The notes beneath the pieces are model-generated. The model saw only the letters and a program-made list of their open reading frames with translations. It ran no database searches and was not told where the DNA came from. The translations under genes were made by a program, and so were the position numbers. A stretch of DNA of 64,000 bases from Chromobacterium vaccinii (GTDB taxonomy: Bacteria > Pseudomonadota > Gammaproteobacteria > Burkholderiales > Chromobacteriaceae). Shown piece after piece: positions 40,748-49,156 of the stretch; position 1 is the stretch's first letter, and each line of letters begins with the position of its first letter. The stretch is from NCBI RefSeq assembly GCF_000971335.1, contig NZ_JZJL01000005.1, forward strand, positions 1 to 64,000, written 5' to 3'.

Positions 40748-40853
40748 GGCGATTGCTCTGACATCGATAAACGAGGAATGCCCGGCATTCTACCGCGCCA
40801 AAAGCGGTTTGGCCGGATAAAATGAAAACCAAGATCAATCAGGAGAAGCCGAA

Positions 40854-41234
40854 ATGGCCGACAAACTTTACCAGATGGAGGTGCGGGCGGAGCCGCAATA
40901 CGTGGCGGACCAGTCCAGCGTCGCCAATGATGTCTACGTGTTCGCCTACCGCGTCCGCATCACCAATACCGGCAGCGAGCCGGCGCAACTGATCAGCCGC
41001 CACTGGATCATCACCGACGCCAACCAGCAGGTGCAGGAGGTGCGCGGCATGGGCGTGGTGGGCGAGCAGCCGCATCTCGATCCCGGCCAGGTATTCGAGT
41101 ATTCCAGCGCCGCGCATATCACCACGCCGTACGGCAGCATGAAGGGCGTCTACCAGATGATGGCCGACGACGGCCAGCGTTTCGAGGCATCCATTCCCGA
41201 AATGACGCTGGTGGCGCCGCGGGTGCTGCACTAA
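40854..41234 (+). CDS. apaG: ApaG protein
   Basis: The 126-residue beta-sandwich protein of the ApaG family, linked to cobalt and magnesium homeostasis and found near apaH or ksgA in other genomes. Recognised by VFAYRVRITNTGSEPAQLISRHWIITDANQ (about 30-59), VVGEQPHL, and GSMKGVYQMMADDGQRFE (about 95-112). The ATG follows AGGAGAAGCCGAA. Its stop overlaps a small antisense gene. Confidence 0.95.
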   Translation: MADKLYQMEVRAEPQYVADQSSVANDVYVFAYRVRITNTGSEPAQLISRHWIITDANQQVQEVRGMGVVGEQPHLDPGQVFEYSSAAHITTPYGSMKGVYQMMADDGQRFEASIPEMTLVAPRVLH

Positions 41235-41338
41235 TCGCTTTTACAGGAAGGGTCCTTGTCGTCGCGCGGCCAGGTCCACCAGACGATGAAAGTGGCGAGC
41301 CCGCCGGCTCCCAGCGCTTCCAGCAACAGAATCCACAT
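41231..41338 (-). CDS. 35-residue single-pass membrane peptide, convergent with apaG
   Basis: A short frame starts MWILLLEALGAGGLATFIVW, a single hydrophobic helix, followed by a charged tail ending in CKSD. AAGGGGCGG lies nine bases before the ATG at 41338, a good ribosome site. Its stop codon overlaps the apaG stop by two bases. The helix-then-acidic-tail shape fits the many small inner-membrane proteins of unknown function; no family is assigned. Confidence 0.55.
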   Translation of the reverse strand: MWILLLEALGAGGLATFIVWWTWPRDDKDPSCKSD

Positions 41339-41411
41339 GATGTCCGCCCCTTTATGAAGTGAAGTGCTATTTCACTTTGGGATAGGTCTTAGTCACAGGC
41401 AAACCTTATTT

Positions 41412-43199
41412 ATGCGTATCACCCATAGCGGCCCGGCGCCGTCCGGCCGCAACGATTGGCAAACCATCCAGACCCTGCTGCCCTATCTGTGGGCGTTCAA
41501 GTGGCGAGTTTCCCTGGCCTTGGCCTGCATGGTGCTGGCCAAGGTGGCGGCGGTGACGGTGCCCTTGTACTTGAAGGACATCGTCGACCAGCTGTCGATG
41601 CCGGCCACGCTGCTGGCCATCCCGGTGCTGGCGTTGACCGGCTATGGCGTGGCGCGGCTGCTGTCCGGCGTGCTGGGCGAGCTGCGCGACGCCGTGTTCG
41701 CCCGCGTGATCCAGGGGGCGGTGCGCAGCGTGGCGCGCAATGTGTTCGGCCATCTGTTCAAGCTGTCGCTGCGCTTCCACCTGGAGCGACACACCGGCGG
41801 CATGAGCCGCGACATCGAGCGCGGCACCAAGGGCATAGGTTTCCTGCTGAATTTCACCGTGTTCAACATTCTGCCCACGCTGCTGGAAATCGGCATGGTG
41901 TCTGCCATTCTGTTGCACCGCTACTCGTGGGAGTTCGCGGTGGTGACGCTGGGCACCATCGGCCTTTACATCGCATTCACGCTGCTGGTGACCGAGTGGC
42001 GCACCGTTTACCGCCGCACGATGAACGACCTGGACTCCAAGGCCAATTCCAAGGCGATAGACGCGCTGCTGAATTACGAAACGGTCAAATACTTCAATAA
42101 CGAGGAATACGAGTCCAGGCGTTATGACCGCAACCTGGAGGCCTGGGAGGCGTCGGCGATCAAGAACCAGGTATCGCTGTCGCTGCTGAACGCAGGCCAG
42201 GCCGCCATCATCGCCATCGGCGTCACGTTGGTGATGGTGCTGGCGGCGCGCGACGTGGTGGCGCACCGGATGACGGTGGGCGACGTGGTGCTGGTGGCCA
42301 CCTTCATCACACAGCTTTACGCGCCGCTGAACTTCCTGGGTTTCGTCTATCGCGAGATCAAGCATTCGCTGGCCGACATCGAGCGCATGTTCAAGCTGCT
42401 GGGCGTCAATCTGGAAGTGGCGGACGCGCCGGACGCCAAGACGCTGGAAGCCCGCAACGCGACGATACGCTTCGAGCGCGTCGGCTTCGCCTACGAATCC
42501 AAGCGGCAGATCCTGCATGATGTGGACTTCGCCATCCCCGCCGGCCAGACGCTGGCGGTGGTCGGCGCCAGCGGCGCCGGCAAGTCCACGCTGTCGCGGC
42601 TGATGTTCCGCTTCTACGACGCCACTTCCGGCGCGGTGAGGATCAACGGCGAGGACATCCGCGCGCTGACGCAGGATTCGCTGCGCGCCCATATCGGCAT
42701 CGTGCCGCAGGATACGGTGCTGTTCAACGACACCGTCTATTACAACATCGCCTATGGCAAGCCCGGCGCGACGCGTGATGAGGTGATCGAGGCGGCGCGT
42801 TCCGCCCACATCCACGATTTCGTCAGCAGTTTGCCGGACGGCTACGACACCATGGTCGGCGAACGCGGGCTGAAATTGTCCGGTGGCGAGAAGCAGCGCG
42901 TCGCCATCGCGCGCACCATTCTGAAGAATCCGCCGATCCTGATCTTCGACGAGGCCACCAGCGCGTTGGATTCGCGCACAGAGAAGGCGATCCAGCGCGA
43001 GCTGACCGCCATCTCCGCCGACCGCACCACGCTGATCATCGCCCACCGGCTGTCCACCATCGTCGACGCCGACCGCATCCTGGTGCTCGACGCCGGCCGG
43101 GTGGTGGAGCAGGGCAGCCATCGCGAGCTGCTGGAGCTGGGCGGCCGCTACGCCGAAATGTGGCGGTTGCAGCAGGAGAGCGAGGCGGTGGCGGAGTAG
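41412..43199 (+). CDS. Atm1-type ABC exporter (fused membrane and ATPase domains)
   Basis: The protein of 595 residues has an N-terminal six-helix membrane domain (about 20-330) and a C-terminal ATPase with Walker A VGASGAGKSTLSRL (about 377-390), signature LSGGEKQRVAIA (about 487-498), Walker B ILIFDEATSALD (about 510-521) and H-loop IIAHRLSTI. Features such as HTGGMSRDIERGTKGIGFLL and NNEEYESRRYDRNLE in the membrane domain match the Atm1/HMT1 group, which exports glutathione-metal or sulfur conjugates. The upstream ATG at 41364 lacks support, so 41412 is preferred; its ribosome site is weak. Confidence 0.87.
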   Translation: MRITHSGPAPSGRNDWQTIQTLLPYLWAFKWRVSLALACMVLAKVAAVTVPLYLKDIVDQLSMPATLLAIPVLALTGYGVARLLSGVLGELRDAVFARVIQGAVRSVARNVFGHLFKLSLRFHLERHTGGMSRDIERGTKGIGFLLNFTVFNILPTLLEIGMVSAILLHRYSWEFAVVTLGTIGLYIAFTLLVTEWRTVYRRTMNDLDSKANSKAIDALLNYETVKYFNNEEYESRRYDRNLEAWEASAIKNQVSLSLLNAGQAAIIAIGVTLVMVLAARDVVAHRMTVGDVVLVATFITQLYAPLNFLGFVYREIKHSLADIERMFKLLGVNLEVADAPDAKTLEARNATIRFERVGFAYESKRQILHDVDFAIPAGQTLAVVGASGAGKSTLSRLMFRFYDATSGAVRINGEDIRALTQDSLRAHIGIVPQDTVLFNDTVYYNIAYGKPGATRDEVIEAARSAHIHDFVSSLPDGYDTMVGERGLKLSGGEKQRVAIARTILKNPPILIFDEATSALDSRTEKAIQRELTAISADRTTLIIAHRLSTIVDADRILVLDAGRVVEQGSHRELLELGGRYAEMWRLQQESEAVAE

Positions 43200-43588
43200 G
43201 GGCTCGCGGCGAGCCTGCGCCTGGCGTATCGCTGCGGCATCGGTTCGGGCATGGCCCGATCCCGCTGGGGGTCAGCAAGGCGGAGCCGAATGGAATGGCC
43301 AATGCGCGTCTGCAGCAAGACTATGCTGAATAGGCCGCGGCCGAGCGGTATCCGGTGGGTATCTATCTCGCCTCGGGCGATGGCGCGAATGCCATTGTTT
43401 TCAAAGCAGCGGCGGCTAGGTAGAGAATATGGCCAGGCAGGGCACGCCGGCGATCAGGCCGTATTGCCCATGGCCGACGAGAAGTGGCGGCGGGCGGCTG
43501 TTTTCGCTCCAGCCCGGGCTAGTGATGGATGCGCGTCCATCTTGTTTGCAAAGGGCTGCAGCAGGTTAGTGGAATCGGCGGGAGGTGT
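43200..43588. other. Intergenic stretch without a supportable gene
   Basis: Reading frames here are short and interrupted. A plus-strand stretch (about 43295-43420) translates to QQDYAE, stop, AAAERYPVGIYLASGDGANAIVFKAAAAR, stop, which looks like a decayed coding remnant but matches no family I can name. No hairpin or repeat of note is present. The ribosome site of the next gene lies at its right end. Confidence 0.4.
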
Positions 43589-44344
43589 ATGGCGTACAGA
43601 TGCGTACTGCTATCGGTTTTTATGCTGATTGCCGGGTTTTCGCACGCGGAAAGCCGCAAGCTGACGCTGTGCTACGACAAATATCCGCCGTATGCGATAG
43701 GCGAGTTCGGCGAGGCGGCCAGCGGCGGCATCAAGGTGAAATTGCTGCAGGATATCGGCAAGCAGCTCGATATTCTGGTCGCGGTCAAGATACTGCCTTG
43801 GAAACGTTGTCTGAGCGCGGCCAAGGATGGCCTGGTGGATGGCATTCTTCCTCTATACAAGACGCCTGAACGGGAGCAGTTCATGGCGTTTTCCCTGCCC
43901 GTCATGCGGCAGTACAACTGTTTTCTTTATAAAAAAAGCGCATTCCGCGGCCGCGTGGATTGGACCGATTATCAGGCCCTGAAAGATCATCACCTGGGAA
44001 TGGAAATCGGCTCGGTCGTCGACAAGGAAATGGAAGCGATATTCGAATCCGCTCATCCAATTGAACGGGCGGCGGATTCCATAACCTTGATGAAGATGAT
44101 GGATTCAGGCCGCATCGATCTCGCCACCATAGACTCCAACGTCGGGAAGTATCTGGTCAATCAGCAGGGCGTCGCTGACACGATAGGCGTTTCCGATGTG
44201 CCGATAGGCAAGCTGTCTTACGCCGCGTTTGGATTTTCCAAGGCGTCGGGAGCGGACAAGTGGGTCGCCGAATTCAACAAGGTCATTGAGAAAATGCGCA
44301 AGGCGGGGCTATTGGAGAAGATAGAGGCCCAGACGTCGAAGTAG
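43589..44344 (+). CDS. Periplasmic solute-binding protein, family 3 type
   Basis: The 251-residue product has a signal peptide (MAYRCVLLSVFMLIAGFSHA) and a SBP_bac_3 core: KLTLCYDKYPPYAIGEFGEAASGGIKVKLLQDIG (about 25-58), LPWKRCLSAAKDGLVDGILPL and ALKDHHLGMEIGSVVD. No permease or ATPase gene is adjacent, so it is an orphan binding protein that may serve a distant transporter or act as a sensor. The ATG at 43589 has GGGAGGTGT upstream; the longer frame at 43529 lacks a site. Confidence 0.83.
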   Translation: MAYRCVLLSVFMLIAGFSHAESRKLTLCYDKYPPYAIGEFGEAASGGIKVKLLQDIGKQLDILVAVKILPWKRCLSAAKDGLVDGILPLYKTPEREQFMAFSLPVMRQYNCFLYKKSAFRGRVDWTDYQALKDHHLGMEIGSVVDKEMEAIFESAHPIERAADSITLMKMMDSGRIDLATIDSNVGKYLVNQQGVADTIGVSDVPIGKLSYAAFGFSKASGADKWVAEFNKVIEKMRKAGLLEKIEAQTSK

Positions 44345-44397
44345 GACGCGGAGAGGGCCTCGTTTTCGCGGGCCGGTCGGCGGCGCTTGGCCGCCTC

Positions 44398-44796
44398 CTA
44401 GACGGGGCTGGCGGTATTTTGCAGCACGGTGCGGTAGCCGTCGTGATCGACGAATGTGGCGCCGTGGACGTTCCAGTAAGGATTGGCCGAGGGCTGCTGG
44501 GCAAAGCCGGCTGCGCGCATGCAGGCGCAGGCGGCCTCCCATTCGGCGTGGTCGGGGAGGTAGAGCACCAGCAGGTCTTCAACTGTAGGGCTGGGGTGCG
44601 CCGGGTGGCGATGGCTGACGACGAATTCCAGATGGTAGCCGGCGCCGGGCAGACCCAGCATCACGCCGTCGAAACCCGCGTGATCCTTGAAGCTGCCCAG
44701 TTGCTGCAGATTCAAGCCTTCGCAATACATCGCTTTGCTGAGGTTGAGATTGCCGACCGGGCGGGCGATGCGCAACTGGGGCGTGTGCTTGTACAT
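44398..44796 (-). CDS. VOC-superfamily (glyoxalase/bleomycin-resistance-like) protein
   Basis: The 132 residues form the paired beta-alpha-beta-beta-beta modules of the VOC superfamily: LRIARPVGNLNLSKAMYCEGLNLQQLGSF, GYHLEFVVSHRHP (metal-type ligands) and the second module ending VDHDGYRTVLQNTAS. It resembles the YycE group of unknown function. Substrate not assignable. It is convergent with the solute-binding protein gene. Confidence 0.8.
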   Translation of the reverse strand: MYKHTPQLRIARPVGNLNLSKAMYCEGLNLQQLGSFKDHAGFDGVMLGLPGAGYHLEFVVSHRHPAHPSPTVEDLLVLYLPDHAEWEAACACMRAAGFAQQPSANPYWNVHGATFVDHDGYRTVLQNTASPV

Positions 44797-44851
44797 GGCG
44801 ATGGAGGCTAGTGGTTTGGAGATGCCTTCATCATGGCATGAGGGCGGACGC

Positions 44852-45256
44852 TCAGCCAGCTTTCCCCGCTTTGATGCGCTTCATTTCTTCGATCACCAGC
44901 GCGCCCTGGCGCAGCGCTTCGCGCAGCGCGTCGGCTTGTGGCAGGCCTGCAAACTCCAGCGACGGGTCCAGCGCGGCCAGCGCGCGGCGGACGCTGGCGC
45001 AGACGTCGGCGGCGGTGGCGAAGTCGGCGGGCCCCATCACCTTGCCGTTGCGGATGCGGCGGTAGTAGGCGCGGGTGGAGTTCAGATACTGGGCGGCGGT
45101 TTCCTGGCCATCCAGCCGGCCTTCTTCCGCCATGCTCTCCAGCAGTCCGACCAGTTGGCGGCAGGCGGCCTCGGCCTGGGCGTTGCGCTGCTCTTGCGCG
45201 CGGCGTTGTTGTTGGCCCGGTTTGGGGGCGGCGGTTTTCTTGTTGCGCTCGGCCAT
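44852..45256 (-). CDS. Conserved hypothetical helical protein
   Basis: The 134-residue product starts MAERNKKTAAPKPGQQQRR, a basic Gln-rich tail, followed by a predicted all-helical region (EAACRQLVGLLESMAEEGRLDG, YLNSTRAYYRRIRNGKV, ADVCASVRRALAALDP, LREALRQGALVIEEMKRI). No domain is recognised. I chose the ATG at 45256 with AAGGACACGACA upstream; a frame 30 bases longer lacks a ribosome site. It lies 31 bp after the phosphatase gene, on the same strand, so the two may be co-transcribed. Confidence 0.6.
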   Translation of the reverse strand: MAERNKKTAAPKPGQQQRRAQEQRNAQAEAACRQLVGLLESMAEEGRLDGQETAAQYLNSTRAYYRRIRNGKVMGPADFATAADVCASVRRALAALDPSLEFAGLPQADALREALRQGALVIEEMKRIKAGKAG

Positions 45257-45287
45257 TGTCGTGTCCTTGGTCTGCTGAGCGCGCATT

Positions 45288-46037
45288 CTAGCGGCGGGGG
45301 AGGCTGGCGTCTAATTCATGCAGTTCGAAGCGGGCCAGATGGTCGAAGCCGGAGGGCAGCGATACCTCGACGAAATCCTGAAGGCAGAACAGGGTGAGTT
45401 TGCCGCCGTAGACGGCGCCGGTGTCCAGATGCATCACGTTGTCGTAGAGAACGGCGTCAGGCTGGGGAGTATGGCCCGCCAGGACCAGATCGATGCCGGC
45501 CACCGCGCCAGCGCCGCCGTTCTGCACGCGTTCCCGCGACCATAGCAGCACGTCGTAGTCCTGCTCGCTGGGATTTTCCGCCTCCAGGCGGGCGGCCAGC
45601 GCGGTCCAGTCGTTGCCGGGGCAGTCGGCGTGGATTACGCCTATCTTGCCGGCCTCGACGTCCACCTCCAGCGCCAAGGGCAGCCGGGATAGGGCGGCGG
45701 CGCAGGCGCTGCGCTCCGCTGACGTCAGCTCGGTCAGCCAGCGGCCGCCATTGCACAGATGGCGCTCCTGGTCCTCCTGCGGGTTGCGCACCGCGTCCAG
45801 CGCCATCTGTTCATGGTTGCCGCGCACCGCGTGAAACCAGGGCTGGGCCAGCCATTCCGTCACCATCGGGCTGTCCGGCCCTCTATCCACCAGGTCGCCC
45901 ACCGACAGCAGCCGGTCGCGAGCGGGATCGAACGCGACGATCTTGAGCAAGCGGGACAGCTGGGCGAAGCAGCCGTGCACGTCGCCGACTGCCCAGTCCC
46001 GGCCTTGAGTGTTGCGAGGCAGCTTTTCGATCAGCAT
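45288..46037 (-). CDS. PPP-family metallophosphatase (PrpA/ApaH-like)
   Basis: The 249 residues show all the phosphoprotein phosphatase metal motifs: VGDVHGCFAQL (about 17-27), VGDLVDRGPDS (about 46-56), VRGNHEQM (about 71-78), a later His in VIHADCPGND and AGHTPQPD. Bacterial members act on phosphoproteins (PrpA/B type) or diadenosine tetraphosphate. The HD-hydrolase gene 24 bp upstream and the hypothetical gene 31 bp downstream are on the same strand. Confidence 0.87.
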   Translation of the reverse strand: MLIEKLPRNTQGRDWAVGDVHGCFAQLSRLLKIVAFDPARDRLLSVGDLVDRGPDSPMVTEWLAQPWFHAVRGNHEQMALDAVRNPQEDQERHLCNGGRWLTELTSAERSACAAALSRLPLALEVDVEAGKIGVIHADCPGNDWTALAARLEAENPSEQDYDVLLWSRERVQNGGAGAVAGIDLVLAGHTPQPDAVLYDNVMHLDTGAVYGGKLTLFCLQDFVEVSLPSGFDHLARFELHELDASLPRR

Positions 46038-46061
46038 GGCGGAGCGCTCCGGGCGGTTTTC

Positions 46062-46715
46062 TCAGCGGGCCATCCAGTCCCGGCAGAACTCGTCGCGGAA
46101 GTGGATCAGCCACTCCAGCTTCCGCTCGGCCATGTTGCGTCCGGCCTCGGTCTGCATCATGCCGGGCAGTCTGGCCAGCTTGACGTCGATATGGTCGATC
46201 GCCCAAGCCTGGTCGTCCAGGCCGCGCTGCTCGGCCATTGGGTCGATGGGGTGGGCCAGCGCGCGCCCCATGCGGCCGGATACGTAGAACATGCGGGCCA
46301 GGCCAACCGGTCCCAGCGCGTCCATGCGGTCGGCGTCCTGCACGATCTTGGCCTCCAGCGTGCGCGGCGGGATGGCGGCCGAGTAGCTGTGGGCCTCGAT
46401 GGCGTGGGCCAGGTTGTCCAGCTGGGCGCCGGACAGGCCGCTGTCGGCCAGCAACTGCCGCGCGCGCTCGGCCGACCAGTGCGAGGCGAGCTGGCGTTGC
46501 GGATGGTTTTTGGGCAGGTTGACCAAGTCGTGCAGGTAGCTGCCGGCCATGACGATGATGGGGTCGGCCTCGGGATAGTGGGCCAGCAGCTTGCGCGCGA
46601 CGGCCCAGACGCGGTGGAGGTGGCTGAGGTCATGGGCGCCGTCGTCATCCGGCGGCTGGCTTTCCAGCAAGGCGATCAGGCGTTGCTGCCATTCGGTCTG
46701 TTGCTGCGGAATCAT
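46062..46715 (-). CDS. HD-domain metal-dependent phosphohydrolase
   Basis: The 217-residue enzyme has the HD metal sites: His in AHDLSHLHRVWAVA (about 23-36), HD in AGSYLHDLVNLPKNH (about 54-68), and Asp in KIVQDADRMDALGPVGLAR (about 122-140). This pattern matches the YedJ/YpgQ group of small HD hydrolases, active on nucleotides. I chose the ATG at 46715, preceded by CAGGACC; a longer frame adds an unlikely Pro/Arg-rich extension. It lies in front of the PPP phosphatase gene. Confidence 0.83.
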   Translation of the reverse strand: MIPQQQTEWQQRLIALLESQPPDDDGAHDLSHLHRVWAVARKLLAHYPEADPIIVMAGSYLHDLVNLPKNHPQRQLASHWSAERARQLLADSGLSGAQLDNLAHAIEAHSYSAAIPPRTLEAKIVQDADRMDALGPVGLARMFYVSGRMGRALAHPIDPMAEQRGLDDQAWAIDHIDVKLARLPGMMQTEAGRNMAERKLEWLIHFRDEFCRDWMAR

Positions 46716-46856
46716 GCGGCAGGTCCTGATGTTTGCGCGCGCCGGCGGTGCGCCGGCGTGGCGGGGTTGCGCGTGCCGTCCGCTGGGGAGCGGCGAAAAT
46801 GATGGATTGAAAACAATCCGTATTGTCATTTTAACACCCGCAGGCGGAATCGCCGG

Positions 46857-47705
46857 CTAGCGCGCAGCGGAAAGCGTCATTTCCCATTGGGACAGGCGGT
46901 AGGCGGCCTGGTGGCGCAGCAACAGGGAAACCAGAGGCAGGTCGCGGCTGTCGACGTTGTTGAAACCCAGGCGGCCGAAGGCGCTCAAGCCCTGCGCGGC
47001 CAGCAGCAACTGGCTGGCGACGCCCTGGCGGCGGAAGGCCGGGCTCACCTGCAGCTCGGCGACCTCGCCGTCTGGCGACATCAGCAGTGAGCCCAGGCGT
47101 TGTCCGTCGCGGTCAACGGTCAGCCAGCGCAGCGGCGGGTCGGCCCGCTGCAACGATTCGCGCCGATTGGGCACCGCCTGGGGATAGGAGAGGGTGTCGG
47201 GAGCCGGCCATCGCGCTGCATCATGAGTGGTATGAATGGTCACTGGCCATGCGCGGCGGGTCTGAACCTGCGCCGTCAGCTGGTAACAGTCCAGCTTGCG
47301 CAGCGGCGCGAAGCCCAGCGAGGCGTAGGCGTCGCGCGCCCGCTGGTTGCTGTCTATCACTTCCAGGCGCTGGCGGCGGATGCCGTGGGCGGCCAGCAGC
47401 CGGCTGACCAGCCCCGCCATATCGGTCAGTGCATGGCGCCGCCTCGCGGCGGGCGCGACCCCGGCGGCGATGCAATAGCCTTCTGGTTCCCCGTCTATCT
47501 CCGGCGTCGCGCATAGCCAGAAGCCGGCCAGGCGGCCATCCAGCCAGGCGCCGGCGCTCAGCTCGGGCGCCCAGCCTCGTCGGCGCAGCATGGCGGTCAG
47601 TTGCGGCAGGCTGGGCTGGGCTGGCACCAGGTAGTCGCTGAAAGCGTCGAGAAAGCAGGGGTGAAGGTCTTCAGGCGCCAGCCCCGCCAGCGATGCGATC
47701 TTCAT
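46857..47705 (-). CDS. Double GNAT-domain acetyltransferase
   Basis: The 282 residues contain two GNAT-like repeats. The first has an acceptor region and GVAPAARRRHALTDMAGLVSRLLAAHGIRR; the second ends with ELQVSPAFRRQGVASQLLLAAQ, the acetyl-CoA Q/RxxGxG/A loop. The start ATG at 47705 overlaps the stop codon of the preceding DJ-1 gene. Substrate is unknown. A stretch of about 140 bp to the HD-hydrolase gene follows, with a weak inverted repeat near 46798-46835 but no clear terminator. Confidence 0.8.
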   Translation of the reverse strand: MKIASLAGLAPEDLHPCFLDAFSDYLVPAQPSLPQLTAMLRRRGWAPELSAGAWLDGRLAGFWLCATPEIDGEPEGYCIAAGVAPAARRRHALTDMAGLVSRLLAAHGIRRQRLEVIDSNQRARDAYASLGFAPLRKLDCYQLTAQVQTRRAWPVTIHTTHDAARWPAPDTLSYPQAVPNRRESLQRADPPLRWLTVDRDGQRLGSLLMSPDGEVAELQVSPAFRRQGVASQLLLAAQGLSAFGRLGFNNVDSRDLPLVSLLLRHQAAYRLSQWEMTLSAAR

Positions 47706-48313
47706 CGGAGGACGGGTTCGGGCGCGGCGGAGACAATGGACAGCGCGCGCTGAACGAAGGCGTCTTCTTCTCCGACCGGCGCGATGTAGGACAGGATCTC
47801 GCGGGTTTTCGCCTCGCCGGCCAGGCGCAGCAGCACCCAGGCCGCTAGGTATTGCGAGGACAGGCAGCCGCCGGCGGTGGCGATATTGCCGGCAACCCGG
47901 AAGGCCGCGGACGGCACGCGGATGCCAAGCTGTTCCAGCATGGGCCGGGTCATGCCATCGGTACAGGCGACGCCGTCGGCGAGCAGGCCCAGCCGGTGCA
48001 GCACCAGCGCGCCTGAGCACTGGGAGCCGATCAGCTGGCGGGACGGGTCCAGCTTCAACTGGCTCATGATCGCGTCGTCGGCCACCCAGTCGCGGGTGCG
48101 CCAGCCGCTGCCTATCAGCACCGCGTCGGCGCGATGGGCATAGGACAGGTCTTCCTGGCGCTCCACGCGCGTGCCGCTGCGGGACTGGATGACGGGCACG
48201 GGCGAGCAGATGCGTACATTCCAGCCTTGCGGGCTCATCCGGCCCAAGATGCCGGCGGCGATCATGGAGTCCAGCTCGTTGAAACAGTCCAGCGTGATGA
48301 TGGCGATATCCAT
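47702..48313 (-). CDS. DJ-1/PfpI-family protein
   Basis: The 203-residue protein starts MDIAIITLDCFNELDSMI, the first strand of the DJ-1 fold, and has the nucleophilic elbow LIGSQCSGALVLHRLGLL (about 95-112) with Cys, as in regulators and glutaminase-like members. TAGGCLSSQYLAAWVL resembles the FTGGG loop used by this class. No HTH is present. Likely a stand-alone enzyme or chaperone-like member; the exact role is unknown. I prefer the ATG at 48313 over one seven codons upstream. It overlaps the GNAT gene by four bases. Confidence 0.78.
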   Translation of the reverse strand: MDIAIITLDCFNELDSMIAAGILGRMSPQGWNVRICSPVPVIQSRSGTRVERQEDLSYAHRADAVLIGSGWRTRDWVADDAIMSQLKLDPSRQLIGSQCSGALVLHRLGLLADGVACTDGMTRPMLEQLGIRVPSAAFRVAGNIATAGGCLSSQYLAAWVLLRLAGEAKTREILSYIAPVGEEDAFVQRALSIVSAAPEPVLR

Positions 48314-48418
48314 GGGGCGGTTCCGTGGGATCAAGGCATCGGACTATGTTGTTCGCATCGGCCGGCCGGGTCAACCGGAGAGGGAGGAAAGCCCCGCCGG
48401 GCGGCGGGACGGGCAGGG

Positions 48419-49156
48419 TCAGTCTTCCAGCCAGATCAGCGAGGCCATGCGGCCGGTTTCGCGGTCGCGGCGGTAGGAGAAAAAGCGGTCGCGGTCGATC
48501 ACGGTGCAGAAATCGCCGCCATGGATGCGGGATACTCCCAGCTTTTCCAGCCGCTGCCGCGCCAGCGCGTAGATGTCGGCCAGGTATTTGCCGTCGCCGA
48601 TGTCGACGAAGGCATGGTCCGCCTCGGTGTCTTTCTCGATAAAGGCCTGGCGCACTTCTGCGCCCACTTCGAAGGCGTCGGGGCCGATGGCCGGGCCGAG
48701 CCAGGCCATCAATTCCGATGGAGGCAGCGCCATCGCGGCCACGGTCGCCTCGATCACGCCGTCGCACAGTCCGCGCCAGCCGGCGTGGGCCGCGGCCACC
48801 GCCCGGCCTTGCTCGTCGCATAGCAGCACCGGCAGGCAGTCGGCGGTCATGACCGCGCAGGCGACGCCCGGCGCGCGGGCGAAGCTGGCGTCGGCGTCAG
48901 GGGCGGCGTCGCCGACCGTGCTCGCGTCAGCCACGGCGATGCCGTGCACCTGGTTGAGCCATGCCGGGGCCACGGGCAGTTCGTCGCGCAGCCGCGCGCG
49001 GTTGGTCGCTACGGCTGCCGGGTCGTCGCCGACGTGCGCGCCCAGGTTCAGACTGGCGTAAGGCGGCTGGCTGACGCCGCCGTTGCGCGTGGTCGCCAGC
49101 GTGCGGACCCGGGCGGGGGCGGGCCAGTCGGCCTCGATCCAGTCTTTATCGGGCAT
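48419..49156 (-). CDS. pgeF: PgeF, laccase-domain peptidoglycan editing factor (YfiH)
   Basis: The 245 residues match YfiH/PgeF, which removes wrongly incorporated L-Ser muropeptide precursors in E. coli; older names are polyphenol oxidase and laccase-domain protein. Landmarks are WLNQVHGIAV (metal His, about 66-75), AVMTADCLPVLLCDEQG (Cys ligand, about 101-117), AAHAGWRGLCDGVI (His, about 121-134) and AWLGPAIGPDAFEVG. It starts within the last codons of rluD (11-base overlap), an arrangement common in proteobacteria. Confidence 0.92.
   Translation of the reverse strand: MPDKDWIEADWPAPARVRTLATTRNGGVSQPPYASLNLGAHVGDDPAAVATNRARLRDELPVAPAWLNQVHGIAVADASTVGDAAPDADASFARAPGVACAVMTADCLPVLLCDEQGRAVAAAHAGWRGLCDGVIEATVAAMALPPSELMAWLGPAIGPDAFEVGAEVRQAFIEKDTEADHAFVDIGDGKYLADIYALARQRLEKLGVSRIHGGDFCTVIDRDRFFSYRRDRETGRMASLIWLED

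Noticed and set aside
46798-46835. Inverted repeat AAAATGA...TCATTTT with inner GGATTG/CAATCC
   Set aside because: Considered as a terminator for the GNAT gene, but the arms are poorly spaced and no U-tract follows on the minus strand.
46857-48821. One 654-residue minus-strand frame joining several proteins
   Set aside because: Only the C-terminal 282 residues are protein-like (double GNAT). The N-terminal part is the wrong frame of the DJ-1 gene and of the start of pgeF.
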